Positions 8,087 through 20,000 of a stretch of DNA of 64,000 nucleotides are shown piece after piece. The position numbers and the translations under genes were made by a program. Below the pieces are notes generated by a model. It worked only from the letters and a program-made list of their open reading frames with translations, was not told the origin of the DNA and did not search any database. This stretch comes from Adiantum capillus-veneris (Eukaryota > Streptophyta > Polypodiopsida > Polypodiales > Pteridaceae): the NCBI GenBank assembly GCA_014529385.2, contig CM043944.1, forward strand, positions 78,943,884 to 79,007,883. The letters run 5' to 3'. Every line of letters begins with the position of its first letter. The first letter of the stretch is position 1.

Positions 8087-10125
8087 CTTGTGCTCTTGCA
8101 TAAGAATTATATCCACATCTTGATCTACATGCGAGCGCAAATCTCTACGAAGAAAATTGTGTCTAGGACCACTAATGCTAGTGTAATGCAAGCCATTGAC
8201 ATCCAAGTGACAATATGTAAATCCATGTGTCAACCAATGATGAATCTGAAACCTCAAAAGCATATTTCAACCGTGTCAATGGCTACATGATTGAAGATCA
8301 ATGCCGAACTCTGTGATCCCTGGCCAAATCCGTGGAACAAGAGCTAATGGAAGCGCATCCTCATTTATGTCACATGTGGTAGTGGTCGGAGGAGCTGTCC
8401 TGGAGAAAAGGAGTGAGCAATTGTAAATCAAGAACCAAAGTAGTTAGAAGAGCATCCCAATGTGAAGACTATTGGCGACTCCAACCAAACTCACATGGTG
8501 CGGGGTCGTATGGTCCACAGAGCAAGAACCAGTGGTAAACAACAATCCTCTGTATGTAGCCACTGTATGGCTCTCACGCTCTATGCCAGTTTATCTATAT
8601 GCATATATGGAATGCAGCTTGCCCAAGTTTGGATAGCGTGCAAGGTGTGGCGAATAAGAAAATCCATAACTGAAACCTCTGTCCCCATTCTAGGAAAGAT
8701 AGGGAGGAGGAGAGCATGGGACTCTGGCTACTACCTAGTAGAGAGTGTGCCTTTTGTGCAGGCCATAAAATGTACAACCAATAACGGGGACCAATGCTAT
8801 CACTGCTATAGTCAGCTCTAGAAAACTGCCAAGTTGGAGGTGCATAAGCTATGATAGATCTAGGAACACGAGGGGCTGGTGGGGCGCATAGTAGAGGTGG
8901 AGAAAATAGCATTCCATGGGTGGGTTGGGGTGTGTGGCTGGGGTATCTATACTTAACTTGTGCAGGATTAACTTGTGCTCCTGCACAAGAAGTATATCCA
9001 CATCTTGATCTACATGCGAGCGCAAATCTCTACGAAGAAAATTGTGTCTAGGACTACTAATGCTAGTGTGATGCAAGCCATTGACATCCAAGTGACAATA
9101 TGTAAATCCATGTGTCAACCAACGATGAATCTGAACTCTCAAAAGCATATTTCAACCGTGTCAATGGCTACAAGATTGAAGATCAATGCCGAACTCTGTG
9201 ATCCCTGGCCAAATCCATGGAACAAGAGCTAATGGAAGCGCTGGGGTATCTACGATAGCTATCTATACTTAACTTGTGCTCCTGCACAAGAAGTATATCC
9301 ACATCTTGATCTACATGCGAGCGCAAATCTCTACGAAGAAATTGTGTCTAGGACCACTAATGCTAGTGTGATGCAAGCCATTGACATCCAAGTGACAATA
9401 TGTAAATCCATGTGTCAACCAACGATGAATCTGAAACCTCAAAAGCATATTTCAACCGTGTCAATGGCTACAAGATTGAAGATCAATGCCGAACTTTGTG
9501 ATCCCTGGCCAAATCCGTGGAACAAGAGCTAATGGAAGCGCATCCTCATTTATGTCACATGTGGTAGTGGTCGGAGGAGCTGTCTTGGAGAAAAGGAGCG
9601 AGCAATTGTAAATCAAGAACCAAAGTAGTTAGAAGAGCATCCCAATGTGAAGACTACTGGCGACTCCGACCAAACTCGCATGGTGCGGGGGATCGGGGTC
9701 GTATGGTCCACAGAGCAAGAACTAGTGGTAAACAGCAATCCTCTGTATGTAGCCACTATATGCTTTGTGCCAATTTATCTATATGCATATATGGAATGCA
9801 GCTTGCCCAAGTTTGGATAGCGTCAAGGTGTGGCGAATAAGAAAATCCATAACTGAAACCTTTGTCCCCATTCTAGGAAAGATAGGGAGGAGGAGAGCAT
9901 GGGACTCTGGCTACTACCTAGTAGAGTGTGCGCCTTCTGTGAAGGCCGTCAAATGTACAACCAATAACGGGGACTGCTATAGTCAGCTCTAGAAAACTGC
10001 CAAGTTGGAGGTGCATAAGCTATGATGGATCTAGGAACACGAGGGGCTGGTGGGGTGCATAGTAGAGGTGGAGAAAATAGCATTCCATGGGTGGGTTGGG
10101 GTGTGTGGCTGGGGTGGTGGTGCTA
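8087..10125 (-). repeat. Triplicated ~270-bp and duplicated ~590-bp segments in L1a
   Basis: Near-identical copies of about 269 bp start at CTTGTGCTC in 8087, 8972 and 9272 and end near CTAATGGAAGCG. The flank 8355-8955 is repeated at 9541-10125 (TGCAGCTTGCCCAAGTTTGG and surroundings). The pattern suggests unequal recombination or repeated partial insertion of a recent duplication. Confidence 0.85.
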
Positions 10126-10970
10126 CAATGTGAGGGGGTGGGGGCGGAAGGGAAGACGAGGCTAGTGAAGATGGCAGAGGTGGGAAGTCGATCTCCATAG
10201 CTAAATGTGAGGTAGCTCTGGGCGGATGTCGTGAAATAGAGGGTATGTTCGATAGCGGCCGAGCGAACCGGCTGAGTGGCTGGTGTTGCAGGAGGCGATG
10301 CTCGCCGAAAGGTATAGCGACGAGGAGCCTTTTGCCAACCTTCCGTTGCGCCTTGAGGTGGGGGATGTTCTGGCTGAGGGCGACGAGGAGGGTGCGAAGG
10401 GTAGTCTCTCACCATGTGCCCAAACTGATGGCATGTGAGACACTGTTGCCGGTGACCAATAACCACCAACCTCTGCAGACGGACCTGCTCTGGTGGGATG
10501 TCGTACTGTATCCGGGTGCGTAGACCTGTATCCATCTGTGGTGTGCCGATCTTTGTAGCCAGTGAACCTGATACAACTAGGCCCCATCTAGTGGCTACGA
10601 GAGGAACACAACTTGAAAGATGGACTGGGAGTGATGGAAAGGGGAGAGTGACTCGAAAATGAGGGATTCGCTGTTGGCGATCAAACTCCTCAACCTCAAT
10701 ATCTGGTGTCCAACGCTCTAAAACCAATAGCCAAGGCCTTGCAACAATAGGAGAGCGATTGTAAAGAGATGCCACCTGAAAGGTGCCACGGCCTAGCATG
10801 ATGAGCTCCAAGATACTACCTTCGCAGCCACCTAGGGCATATTGGAGCCACTCCCAAACTGTGCTGCATGATGGTGAGGGGTCCACCATGGGCCTAACCA
10901 GGTGTGGTGGGCCGTGGCCGCCATGGAGCAAGAACTCACCAAGGGTAGAAGTCCAATATGTTGAAGCACA

Positions 10971-11015
<45 letters not shown>

Positions 11016-11045
11016 GCCCCCTCCACGTTGGGCTTCGAGAGGCAA
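10020..11045 (-). CDS. L1a ORF1-like RNA-binding protein with CCHC-type knuckle
   Basis: A 341-codon open frame. The first about 35 residues (poly-RE) are only the (CT)n tract read in frame, so the native start is uncertain. The middle resembles the DUF4283 region of plant L1 ORF1 proteins (ELIMLGRGTFQVASL, RPWLLVLERWTPD). It is followed by a zinc knuckle CLTCHQFGHMVRDYP, in which the expected last cysteine is tyrosine. It would bind LINE RNA. The open length is notable, but the ruined ORF2 downstream means the element is dead. Confidence 0.55.
10972..11013. repeat. (CT)21 microsatellite
   Basis: A dinucleotide run at the 5' end of the L1a ORF1, separating it from the plus-strand L1b sequence. 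Confidence 0.95.
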
Positions 11046-11159
11046 GGAGAGAAAGGGTTAGCAATTTCTGTCTTGGATTTCCAAATCTTTAGCTATTAGG
11101 TTTTCTCTCTCAAGTATTATGGCATTGTCTTTCATCATCTAAGAGGAGCTTGAGCAGAA

Positions 11160-11690
11160 GATAGGTGACAGTATTGAGGTTCTTTTCAAAGAGGGATTGT
11201 GGGCCGCTTGGTGGGATGTTCCTATGCTTGTGCCAATGTTCGGGAGTGGCTCACATGCACTCTAAGTGGTTCAGATGAAGGAAAAGTGGGGGACGTCATC
11301 TTGCTCGGTAGAGGTAATTCCATTGCTTTTTTCTCATCACAAGAGCTTGCCTCTATGGTCGTCAGCTGCACTCCTTTCAGGCTTCGGGGATAGATTGGTT
11401 TATCTGTATCCGTGGTACGAGGATTTTACATTAGTTGCTTCTGAGGATAGATGCCAGGACCCGAACTATCCTATAAAAATCAGTCATGCATTCAATACAG
11501 ATCCAGACATCTGTGCCATCTATAAAGGTGGCTACCACCCCCTCCACAGTCTTTCTAGATACCATCACTTTTGAGTGGAAAGGGGTGTTACACTCACATA
11601 GGATTGTGGTTACGGGTAGACCGAACCAATTCCTTAGATGCCATGAGATGGTGCATCCGATGAGGGATTGGCCTAGAGGGTGACAACAAA
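11160..11690 (+). pseudogene. L1b ORF1 (DUF4283-like), broken
   Basis: Frames around VREWLTCTLSGSDEG and VILLGRGN resemble the L1a ORF1 segment. GDRLVYLYPWYEDF is typical of the DUF4283 region of plant retroelement proteins. A decayed CCHC knuckle (FLRCHEMVHPMRDWP) lies at the end. At least two frameshifts break it. Confidence 0.5.
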
Positions 11691-12077
11691 GACAGACTTG
11701 TTTTAGGCTGAGACAACCTTCACAGCCGCAACAGACCCAACAGAGTTCTGCACAGTGGTAGGGCCCTGCACGACAACATGATAGAGATCAGAGGCGTGAG
11801 TAGTATCACAATGTTGATTAGACTGAGAGAGAGAGAGATAGAGACAGGCAAGTAAATAGGTGCAAGCGCAACCTATCCTTCTTTACAGACGGGTAGTGAG
11901 ATAGAGGTTGGTTGAGACGGAACAGCCCCCAGACAGACATCTTGAGAGAGGTTACGAGACCAAGATCAAGAGGAGGTACCAAAGCAGCTGGACGGAGGGA
12001 CAGAGTATGAGGATGAACAATTGATGGCAGTTTGGGAGCTGCTTGACTAACCCCAGGACAGGCCACTTCAACAAGCT

Positions 12078-12500
12078 TTGATTTTTTTGGACATTCAGCT
12101 GCTGGTGCCTCTCACAATCGGCACTATTGAGGGCCAACAAGAGAGTGAGTCTTCTCAGTTTTTAGAATCACCAGCAGATGTCCCGTTATCAGAGATCTCG
12201 CTTGTAGAGTTCTTTGCGGTTGGTCCATGGAGATTTCTAGACCTCTCTTTGAGGAGCGGGCCATTATGTGCCAACATGTTTTTCCTGCAGATGTCAGGAA
12301 CACATCACATTCTCCTTGGTCCACAGGGAGTACATATGATCAGATTCAGAGTGAAGGGTTTACATGAGGACTCCTTTTGGACAAGGGACGCTGTTTATTA
12401 TACCATTCAGGAGTGGGCAATGGCTGAGGCCAACTACTTTCAGCTTGCAGATCTGTTTGAGAGTCAGTTTAGTGAGGCATTGGTGAATTGGTTAGAGTGA
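12078..12500 (+). pseudogene. Open frame in L1b, probably ORF2 remnant
   Basis: A 140-codon frame containing GPWRFLDLSLRSGPL and HILLGPQGVHMIRF. I do not recognise a domain. Its position between L1b ORF1 and the ORF2 C-terminal remnant suggests L1 ORF2 sequence. It could also be a chance frame. Confidence 0.25.
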
Positions 12501-12906
12501 TGTGCATCTTGTTACCTTCCGTGGGCCTTCGCGATGGACGATGAGTGGGTCCCTTCTGCCTCTCTTTTAGTACGGTTGTGCCGTAGGTCTACATCCTTTT
12601 TTGGGATACATCATCAGGAAACGTTAAGAGTGGATGCAAATGATTTTGGAGGCATGGCCTAGGGGTTCCCTTGGCTTTTGTGAGCTGCTATAGGAGTTTT
12701 TAGAGTGGGTGCTGCACTGGACTTTGTGGACAGAGCTTTGGGCAAAGTTGTGTAGACTTGATTACAATTCAGATTCACCACCTGATTATAGTATCTTTAT
12801 TCCTAGATGTATCATGTGGTTGTTTGTGGGATTTTTCCCCATGATGTTAGTGTAGGTCTCTCTCATATTTCTATATATGGGCCTATGCTTGATTTTATAT
12901 ATATAT

Positions 12907-12914
12907 ATAGATAG

Positions 12915-12948
<34 letters not shown>

Positions 12949-12952
12949 AAAT
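12907..12952. repeat. (GATA)n-(GA)n microsatellite
   Basis: About seven GATA units passing into GA, abutting the 3' end of LINE-GA copy 2. Confidence 0.95.
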
Positions 12953-13226
12953 GAAATGAAATGCTATATTAACGTCTTCAAAAGGCCAAAATGACCTATG
13001 AGACCAAACTATTACAAAATTGTGAATCTGATACCATGTCTAGGTACAAAAAGACTAGAACAAAAATACTACTACTACTAGAATCCATCCTCATCTGCAC
13101 TCTGGATGTCGAGAGAGTAAGGTTCGAATCCTCTGCTGTAGTCTCCGTCGATGTTGTGTAGCCCCTCTCCTCAATCATGGCCATCTGGATTTCCGTAGCT
13201 CCAGCGCTCGGTCGATGAGAGTGCCG

Positions 13227-13228
<2 letters not shown>
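12953..13228 (-). mobile_element. LINE-GA copy 2, 3' fragment flanked by (GA)n on both sides
   Basis: About 276 bp of LINE 3' end: plus strand ATGAAATGAAATGCTATATTAACGTC and onward through the UTR to the last codons of ORF2 (CGGTCGATGAGAGTGCCGG). It is severely 5'-truncated. GA-rich repeat lies immediately on each side, so insertion into a pre-existing GA tract is the simplest explanation. Confidence 0.85.

Positions 13229-13282
<54 letters not shown>
13229..13282. repeat. (GA)27 microsatellite
   Basis: The right-hand flank of LINE-GA copy 2. Confidence 0.95.
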
Positions 13283-13285
<3 letters not shown>

Positions 13286-13860
13286 TTTACTTAGCAGAGC
13301 TGGTGTTCAGCATGGATTTCTCACTTGGGGATCTGTCTCCTGGTTGATGCCGATGCCCGGACCGCATCTTTTCTACGAGGGCTCAGACACAGATCCAGCT
13401 CTTATGCTTACCTCGACTGGTTATCGGCGGGGGACTTTGGCTATGTTACCACAGATTGCTTGGCAGGGGGATCCTCAGACACGTGATGAAATCTTCTCAG
13501 TCATCAGCACATTCTTAGTGCGGCTCCACAGCTCCTACCGGATACCCTCACTGCCATTTGGCTGGACATCATTCACACCCTCATTTGGCAATGGGATTCT
13601 TCCTCAGGTACATCTAGAGCAGCCGAGGCTCGTCGATTTGACTTCCTTCGGCGTTTGGCCCGATCTTCACTCTTCTTCACACTTACAGGTGGACAGATTA
13701 CATGGCATTATGCACCTCCTCAGTGGTTTCTCCTCCACTCATCATACAGACCACCATGACATTGTTCTAGTCGAGTTGTCACTATAGTGGCTCTCAACCT
13801 TACATTCAGCTTGTACACCCCACGTGATAGGCTATTTTGGCATCCGCTGGGGATTATATT
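13283..13860 (+). pseudogene. L1b ORF2 C-terminal remnant
   Basis: A frame shifted relative to the longest open one reads IWLDIIHTLIWQWD and FFTLTGGQITWHYAPP, matching in order the end of the L1 ORF2 relic at 56.93-57.13 kb. No catalytic motif is present. Confidence 0.5.
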
Positions 13861-13888
13861 GTACTCAGTAATATACAGCCCTGATTTT

Positions 13889-13893
<5 letters not shown>

Positions 13894-13926
<33 letters not shown>
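13894..13926. repeat. (GA)16 microsatellite at LINE-GA copy 3 3' end
   Basis: A GA run directly joined to TATGAAATGAAATG, the reverse complement of the LINE-GA 3' terminus. Confidence 0.95.
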
Positions 13927-13927
<1 letters not shown>

Positions 13928-14204
13928 TGAAATGAAATGTTATATTAACGTCTTCAAAAGAATATTAACGTCTTCAGAAGGCCAAAGTCACCTATGAGAC
14001 CAGAAAGTTACAATGCGGTGTATCTGATACAAAGTCAGATTAACAAAATAAATTAAACTAGGATAACAGAATATAAATACTGCGGAATCCAAAACTAAGC
14101 TGATAGGTGTGAAAGGTGAAAGGCGTGAAATGTGTGAACTAAGCAGTATAATGTGTAGACAATATGGGAGGGAAGTAGAGATCCATCTTCATAGAGATCC
14201 ATCT

Positions 14205-15398
14205 TCATCTGCACTCTGGACGACGAAAAAGTATGGCTCGAATCCTTTGCTGTAGCCTCCTTCGAAACTGTGTAGCTCCTCTTCTCCATCGAGGTCGTCT
14301 AGATCTCCCTAGCTCCAATGCTCGGTCTATGAGAATGCCAGTAGTGCGGGTAGACCTCTCCACTGTTGGTTGCTCCTCTGTCTGTTCTTCTGTGTGTACA
14401 ATATCTAGTGTAAAGAAATCTGTGATCTGTCTCTGGGGTTGTCTCTTTTCAGCTCTCCTCAGTAAAGTTTCTCTATGCCTGTGTAACTCAAGTAGATATA
14501 GCCCAAGACATCTCTGATCCTCATAACTCATGACCCTAGATAGAGGCCCAAAACCTTCTCTGAATAGACAATGAAAATGGCCTCGTATCTCATAGTACAC
14601 TGTGCAATGACGTATGTAATGTACCTCTGTCTCTGGCTCTAGATGGCATAAGCGGCATATCCTGCTATCTGCTGGTGTCCCTCTGAATCTGCCAGTCTGA
14701 ATCTTGAGCTGATATGAGGACGTGCGTATCTGGCCAATTGCACAACGCAAACCATGAGAAAGATGCGTGTCCATATAGCTAGTTCGAATCACAAACCCAT
14801 CCCTCGTGAAGCGGAGAAGATGCTCTCTATAGAAAGCCATCTTTGTGCCCAACTCCTGTATCGGCTCTATCCATGTCCTCCTCGTGTCTAGCTGGATCAG
14901 ATTCTGACGAATGAGTCTATTAATATCTACCCTCGTCAGAGACCTCAAGGGTGCCTATAGAGAGTATTGAAAAGGAGGCAACCTGTCCATGGTAAAACCA
15001 TGTGTCTGAAACCATGATGCCATGTGTGCATACCAGCATGATGTATCCCCATTAAGAGCTAATTGTCTGGAGGACTCTAGGGCCACCTCGGCATATTTGT
15101 GTGTGGTAGTATCCCATAGATTGTGTACAAAAGAGACTGATCTGGTAAGCGCCTCAATCTCCATAGGGGGGGCAGCTAATTCCGCTCGAATGATATCATG
15201 TGGTACGGAAGCCTTGGCTCTAATCAGCCGAGAGATCATAGATACTAGGGGCTTCTCCATACGCCTCCAACCATCCTGGCCTACAGAAGGTCCCCAAACC
15301 TGCACCCCATATAACATAGTAGAGGCAACCAAAGTATCAAAGAGCCATAACTTTATCCTAGGTTCCTGGAACTGAACCTGCGAACACATCCTCTCCAT
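14205..15398 (-). pseudogene. LINE-GA copy 3 ORF2, C-terminal part
   Basis: Two adjoining frames, 15398-14955 and 14948-14205, cover the post-polymerase region and the zinc finger (RICRLCHLEPETEVHYIRHC, about 14606-14665). A stop at 14952-14954 separates them (PFQYSL, then stop). The tail is RQITDFFTLDI and GILIDRALELG. The family role is target-primed reverse transcription; this copy is inactive. Confidence 0.75.
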
Positions 15399-15474
15399 TC
15401 CTCCCAGAGCCGCACCAGCTCTAGTTAGTCTAGTCTATGCTGCTCTTCTCAAAGAAAATCTCGGGCCAGTAAAG

Positions 15475-15479
15475 ATTAC
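15475..15479. other. Target-site duplication of chromovirus A (left)
   Basis: ATTAC, repeated at 24180-24184 immediately after the 3' LTR. Confidence 0.95.
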
Positions 15480-16956
15480 TGTCACCAGCGTGTGACTACT
15501 ATCTATCCTTTTTGTTGATTTCTTTCTTATTATCTATTTACTTTCACTTTTTGGAAACACCCCTCAGGAAATCTAACTGCCCTGCATTGCATAGCTAGTG
15601 TGGAACTGTCCAGAGGGAGTCCAGGCCTGAGGGCAAGAGAGCACTAAGGTTGGACAAGGACTATGGTTAGCCAAAGTGGGGTCATTGACTAGCCAAAGTG
15701 GAATCCTTTGCTACAGAGGCTACATTTCAGTTCTGGATGTGGCCACAGTGTACAAAGAGGGTCGGATGACCTAGAAAGATACAATGGCAGCATCTCCTAA
15801 AATTTAGGGAACTGCTATTTTGGGACCTGAAAATGTGTTGACGTCATTACCTCCGGAATGACAAAGGGAACATTTTCTTACTCTGCCGTGAAGTCAACTG
15901 GGCAACCGGTTGGGATATTTTTAGGCGGCAACCCCGAAACGGGAAAATGCTTGTAAATGTGCCAAGTGGCACATTCTGGTGCACTTGCCTCATGCAACAA
16001 GAAGTGGCGCTGAATTTGAAGAGGGGAGAGCCTCATTTTCAGTTTTGTCACAGGTTAAGAGCTATGGAGTGCTTGCTTTCCCTCTTATGCACAGTGCGGT
16101 GCCAGGAGTGATGCCCTGCACGCTACGCACTGCCCTCTCTCTCCCCTTTGGCAGTATGTTATGCCCCTCTAGTGGGCTCTTCATTTGACCAATGTACAGT
16201 TGTGTGGGTTCATGCGCGATTGCCGAGGCAAGAGCCTCTTGCACAGGTACTGGATTAGCTAGCGGCTAATCCCCCCGCAGGTACAGGTGAATTCGGAGAG
16301 GTTTCACGCCAGAAATCTCGTCCAATTCAAAGGGCAAGTAGCCCTACAGGTGCGGGAGCTCGAGGACTTGCTACGGATGCGACCGGCACGCGAAACGGAG
16401 CTTGAAACAGTGAATTACAGCCTGCTGTGTATTTTTGCAGGTTTAGGGTTTTGGCCCTAAACGAACCCTAATACCCCCAGGAGGTTCGGGGACGCAAGGG
16501 GACCGCTGTACAGGTGATCTGGTGCAATTTCAGGGCTGAAAACAGAGAATTCAGCGTGCTGCAGATTCTCGCCAGGTTTTGCAAAGTGCCCGTATGCGTC
16601 GGGAAAGTCAGTCAATGCGTGGGAATACTGACCGTGAAGGGTTCTAGTACAGTTATGTTGCCGAAATCGGGCTGGAACAGTGGAAATTCAGCCGAGTTTG
16701 TGCGGGGCAGCTTGTAGGGAACCACAACATTTATTCCCTCTTTTGAACAATAAAGAAATACCGAAAGGGGCGCCTAAGTTAGGGGCCAATCTGGTGTCCG
16801 TCTACTCATACAGGTGCAATCTAGCAGCCTATATCCCTCTCCCCTTTGTTGTGTCTTGAAAGTACAGGTAAAATAGACGACTAATAATGGGTGAAAGCTA
16901 AATCAAGGTTTAAAGTAAAGTCTACCGCCCTTTTTGGATTGAACAGGCCGGTTACA
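15480..16956 (+). repeat. 5' LTR of chromovirus A
   Basis: Begins TGTCACCAGCGTGTG and ends CAGGCCGGTTACA. It contains CCTAAAATTTAGG (a 13-bp palindrome), the hairpin GGATTAGC-TAGCG-GCTAATCC near 16252 and an AATAAA polyadenylation-type signal in AATAAAGAAATACCGAAAGG at about 16750. All recur in the other LTRs of this family. Confidence 0.95.
16749..16790 (+). promoter_or_regulatory. LTR polyadenylation-region module
   Basis: AATAAAGAAATACCGAAAGG, then GGCGCCTAAGTTAGGGGCC. It is conserved in every chromovirus LTR in the window and, in looser form, in unrelated LTR debris at 54594 and 59603. AATAAA suggests that the RNA 3' end is set nearby. Confidence 0.5.
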
Positions 16957-16974
16957 TGGTTCCATCGACGGGAT
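16957..16974 (+). other. Primer-binding site of chromovirus A, tRNA-Glu type
   Basis: TGGTTCCATCGACGGGAT directly follows the LTR. The same site in element B (31810-31827) is an exact complement of the plant tRNA-Glu 3' end, GTCCCGGCAACGGAACCA. Here three positions differ. Confidence 0.75.
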
Positions 16975-17064
16975 TAAATCACTTTTTCCCATAGAAGTGA
17001 GCCTTGGTCAGTTTTGGGCTTGAAGACACAGGGGATCATAGACCAGACACAGGGAATTGCAATT

Positions 17065-20000
17065 ATGGCTGACAGACCAAATGATGTGACTGAAGAGGTT
17101 TCCTCTTCATAGGGTCAACAGACACATGAAGTGGGTGAGTCGTCAAGACCACCACAGACAGATGACGATATATTCAGGACCCAGTTGGCTACTGCTGTGG
17201 CTATGTTCACACAAGTAATGCAGAACCCGAGGTTTTTAGCCTTTCTGCAACCTCCTGTTCCGTCTCAGCAAGTTGGGTCACTGGATCATATTCAAAAGCC
17301 TGTTAAGGCTCGAGCACAGGTGATTCATACCGCACAGTCAATGGAAACACCTGTACACTTGACGGAGAACATGCAGTCTCCACAACCTGTGCCTAAGGTG
17401 CAAGAACAGGTGGCTGAGATGCCAATCTTTCAAGCTGTACCAGTTCAGCCCGCCACCTTTCAGCAGCCTATAGCTGGTTCTAATGGGCAGGGAAGCAACC
17501 TACAGGCTATGCAACAGGTCTTCCCACCACCTTCAGTACACCCTGGCTATTTTGGAGGTGGATCGGTATTCCAGAGCATGGCTGGTCATGCACCTGGAAA
17601 TCAGTTTTACATGCCAGGAACAGTGTTTGGGGGTGCTCAAACAATGATGCCTAACCCCATGTATGGTGTCACAGGCATGCTACCAGGGTTTCAGAGCACT
17701 CAGGGCCAATTTGGGATGCCACAAGCAAATTTTGGTATGGCTGGAATTACAAATCAGCAGCCAAATATGGCATTTCCAGGTCAAGTTAATAGCGGCCAAG
17801 GAACACAGATGAACCCTAATAGTGTTCCCATGTTTCAGTCACTTCCATATGACAATTTAACGCCGCTGGAGAGGCCAACTCCGTACAAAGAAGGTGGCAA
17901 AGGTGTGTCATTCACGACCTTTACAGGGTTTGATGACAGGAAGAAGGCTCTCTCATTCCTCCAGCAGTTTGACAAGGCCTATGCAGGGGGAAACTTTACA
18001 GAGGCTTCAAAGGTCCGCAAGGCAGCCACTTTCTTGACAGGGAATGCGGGACAATGGTGGACAACTTTATTGCTTCAAGGGCAAGCTCCGTCCACATGGA
18101 TTTATTTCAAGCAGATTTTTGCAGCAGCATGGTTATCTGATGACTTTGAAGCAGATGTCATGACAGAATGGCACCAACTAAATGCTGCCACTTGCAGAAA
18201 TCTGGATGATTACAATCGGAAGTTTTGGAAAGCTCTACTTCCAGTAACTTCCTATAGGTTTGTGTCATTGACAGAACAGATTGAAAAATACTGTTGTGGC
18301 CTACCTAAAGGATTGAGAAAATACTGCACGAAGACAAAAGTCACTACTTTGACGCAGCTCATCGAGGTAGCAAACACTGGGAATGGTTTGCTCAAGGGAG
18401 AAGATTGTGAATTTAACACTGGCGTCAAGGCAGGATCAGGCAAGAAAAATTCAGCCAAGAAGCACGTTCCCAATGAGGCTCCTAAAGGGACTCAGGAGTC
18501 AGCCAACGCAGGGAAAGACAAAGCTACGGCTGAATCAGAAAAGGGACCAGCAAAGAAATGGAAAAGACGTTTTCCTTGCAAGTCAGAAGAGCAAAAGAAG
18601 GTCCTGAGGACAGAGAACAAATGCTTTATATGTGAGCAGCCTGGCCACATTGCTTACAACTGTCCTACAAAGAAAAGGCCAGCTGATTCTGAAGACAAGG
18701 AGGACAGGAAAGGAAAGAAGCCTATGGCTGGTCTAGTGCCAGATATGGTGGGCGACGAGCCAAATTCAGATACAAGTGAGCTTTGCAGAGCATGGGGAAA
18801 GGTCAGGGATCAAACAGTGCTTATCTTCTTTGATCCAGGTGCCAAAGCCAACTTCATTTCCCCAGAATTGGCTTCAAAGTTGGGAATCAGACCTGAAGAG
18901 ATGGGGTATACAGCAGAGGCAGGTTTGGCATGTCCTGGCCATACAGAGGTTGTGACACCCATCATTGGAAAGTTGCGTCTACATATCCAGTCCTATGTAG
19001 ATGCTGAAGAATTTTACATCATGCCACTGGACGGATGTGATGTGTTGTTAGGTATTCCTTGGTTGTTTCGTGTACAGGGAATCCTGGATGCCTACAACAA
19101 AAAGATCACTGTACAGAGCAGAGGAAAGACTCACATTTTGGATGTAAAACTTAAAAGGGAGTCTATTCCTACTGTATCAGCTTCTGCTATTACTTCTGTA
19201 ATGAAAAAGCATCTTTTTGCGTACTTGGTTTTTGCACGTGAAGTGTCAGATTGTGATGAATCAAATTTATCTATGCTAGATAAAGAAAGGTCAATGTTTT
19301 TACAACAGTATAGTGACTGTTTTTCCGATTCATTACCGTCTCAATTACCGCCAGAGAGACCCGAGGACCATGCGATAGATTTGGCGCCAGGCAGTAGCCC
19401 ACCAAATAAGCCTCCGTACAGGGTTAGTGCGGCTCAGCAGAAAGAGATAATGGGCCAAGTACAGGAGCTGTTAGAAAAGGGGCTGATTCAGCCCAGTTCA
19501 TCTCCATTCTGCTCTCCAGTGTTGTTGGTGCAAAAAAAGGATGGCTCATGGCGTATGTGCATCGACTACCGTGCACTGAACAAGAATACCATCAAGAATA
19601 GGTTCCCTATACCTAGAATTGATGATATTATGGACAAATTAGAAGGAGCAGCTATGTTTAGCAGGATAGATCTAAAGAGTGGGTACCATCAGATTCGCAT
19701 TAGATCAGAGGATGTGCACAAGACTGCTTTTAGAACGACGTTTGGCCTTTACGAATTTTTAGTGATGCCCTTTGGTCTCACAAATGCTCCTGCTACGTTC
19801 AATAGGATGATGGACAGAATTTTCCGTTCACACCAGCAGTTTGTTGGTACATTCTTTGATGACATGATAGTCTACTCAAAGAATGAAGAGGAGCATAGGC
19901 ATCACTTGGCCATTGTGTTCAAAGAGCTACGCAGTCATAGGTTGCTCATCAATGCAAAGAAAAGTGAGTTTTTTCTGGAAGAGATTCACTTTCTGGGACA

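Larger units (their letters stand above)
7843..11060 (-). mobile_element. L1-type LINE relic L1a with triplicated endonuclease start
   Basis: Read on the minus strand: ORF1 (11045 to 10020), then the start of an apurinic-type endonuclease (HLDVNGLHHTS ... DVDILLVQEHKL), then a separate endonuclease block (DDALVGVMCTYAPTSS, about 7904-7846). The endonuclease start occurs three times (8087-8355, 8972-9240, 9272-9540). The reverse transcriptase is absent. The element is truncated where it meets the poly-G tract. Confidence 0.65.
11061..13893 (+). mobile_element. L1-type LINE relic L1b
   Basis: Carries a decayed ORF1 (about 11160-11690) and, after 12.0 kb, what looks like the C-terminal end of ORF2. 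The stretch 13530-13760 (WLDIIHTL, FFTLTGGQITWHY) parallels the ORF2 end of the L1 copy at 54.9-57.2 kb (WLELIHTL, FFTMVKGGLRWHY). The central ORF2 is missing and there are many stops. LINE-GA copy 2 is inserted in a GA-rich tract at 12.9-13.3 kb. Confidence 0.55.
13927..15479 (-). mobile_element. LINE-GA copy 3, 3' part (left of chromovirus A)
   Basis: The 3' UTR and C-terminal part of ORF2 of a long LINE copy, interrupted at 15479 by chromovirus A and continued at 24185. The sequence on the two sides matches the contiguous LINE copy 4 around 34500-34530 once the element and its ATTAC duplication are removed. Confidence 0.85.

Noticed and set aside
17131-17133. GTG as start of the chromovirus A polyprotein
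   Set aside because: A GTG start is not expected in a plant element. Element B and the upstream in-frame ATG at 17065 show the true start; the intervening TAG is the reason the frame seems to begin later.
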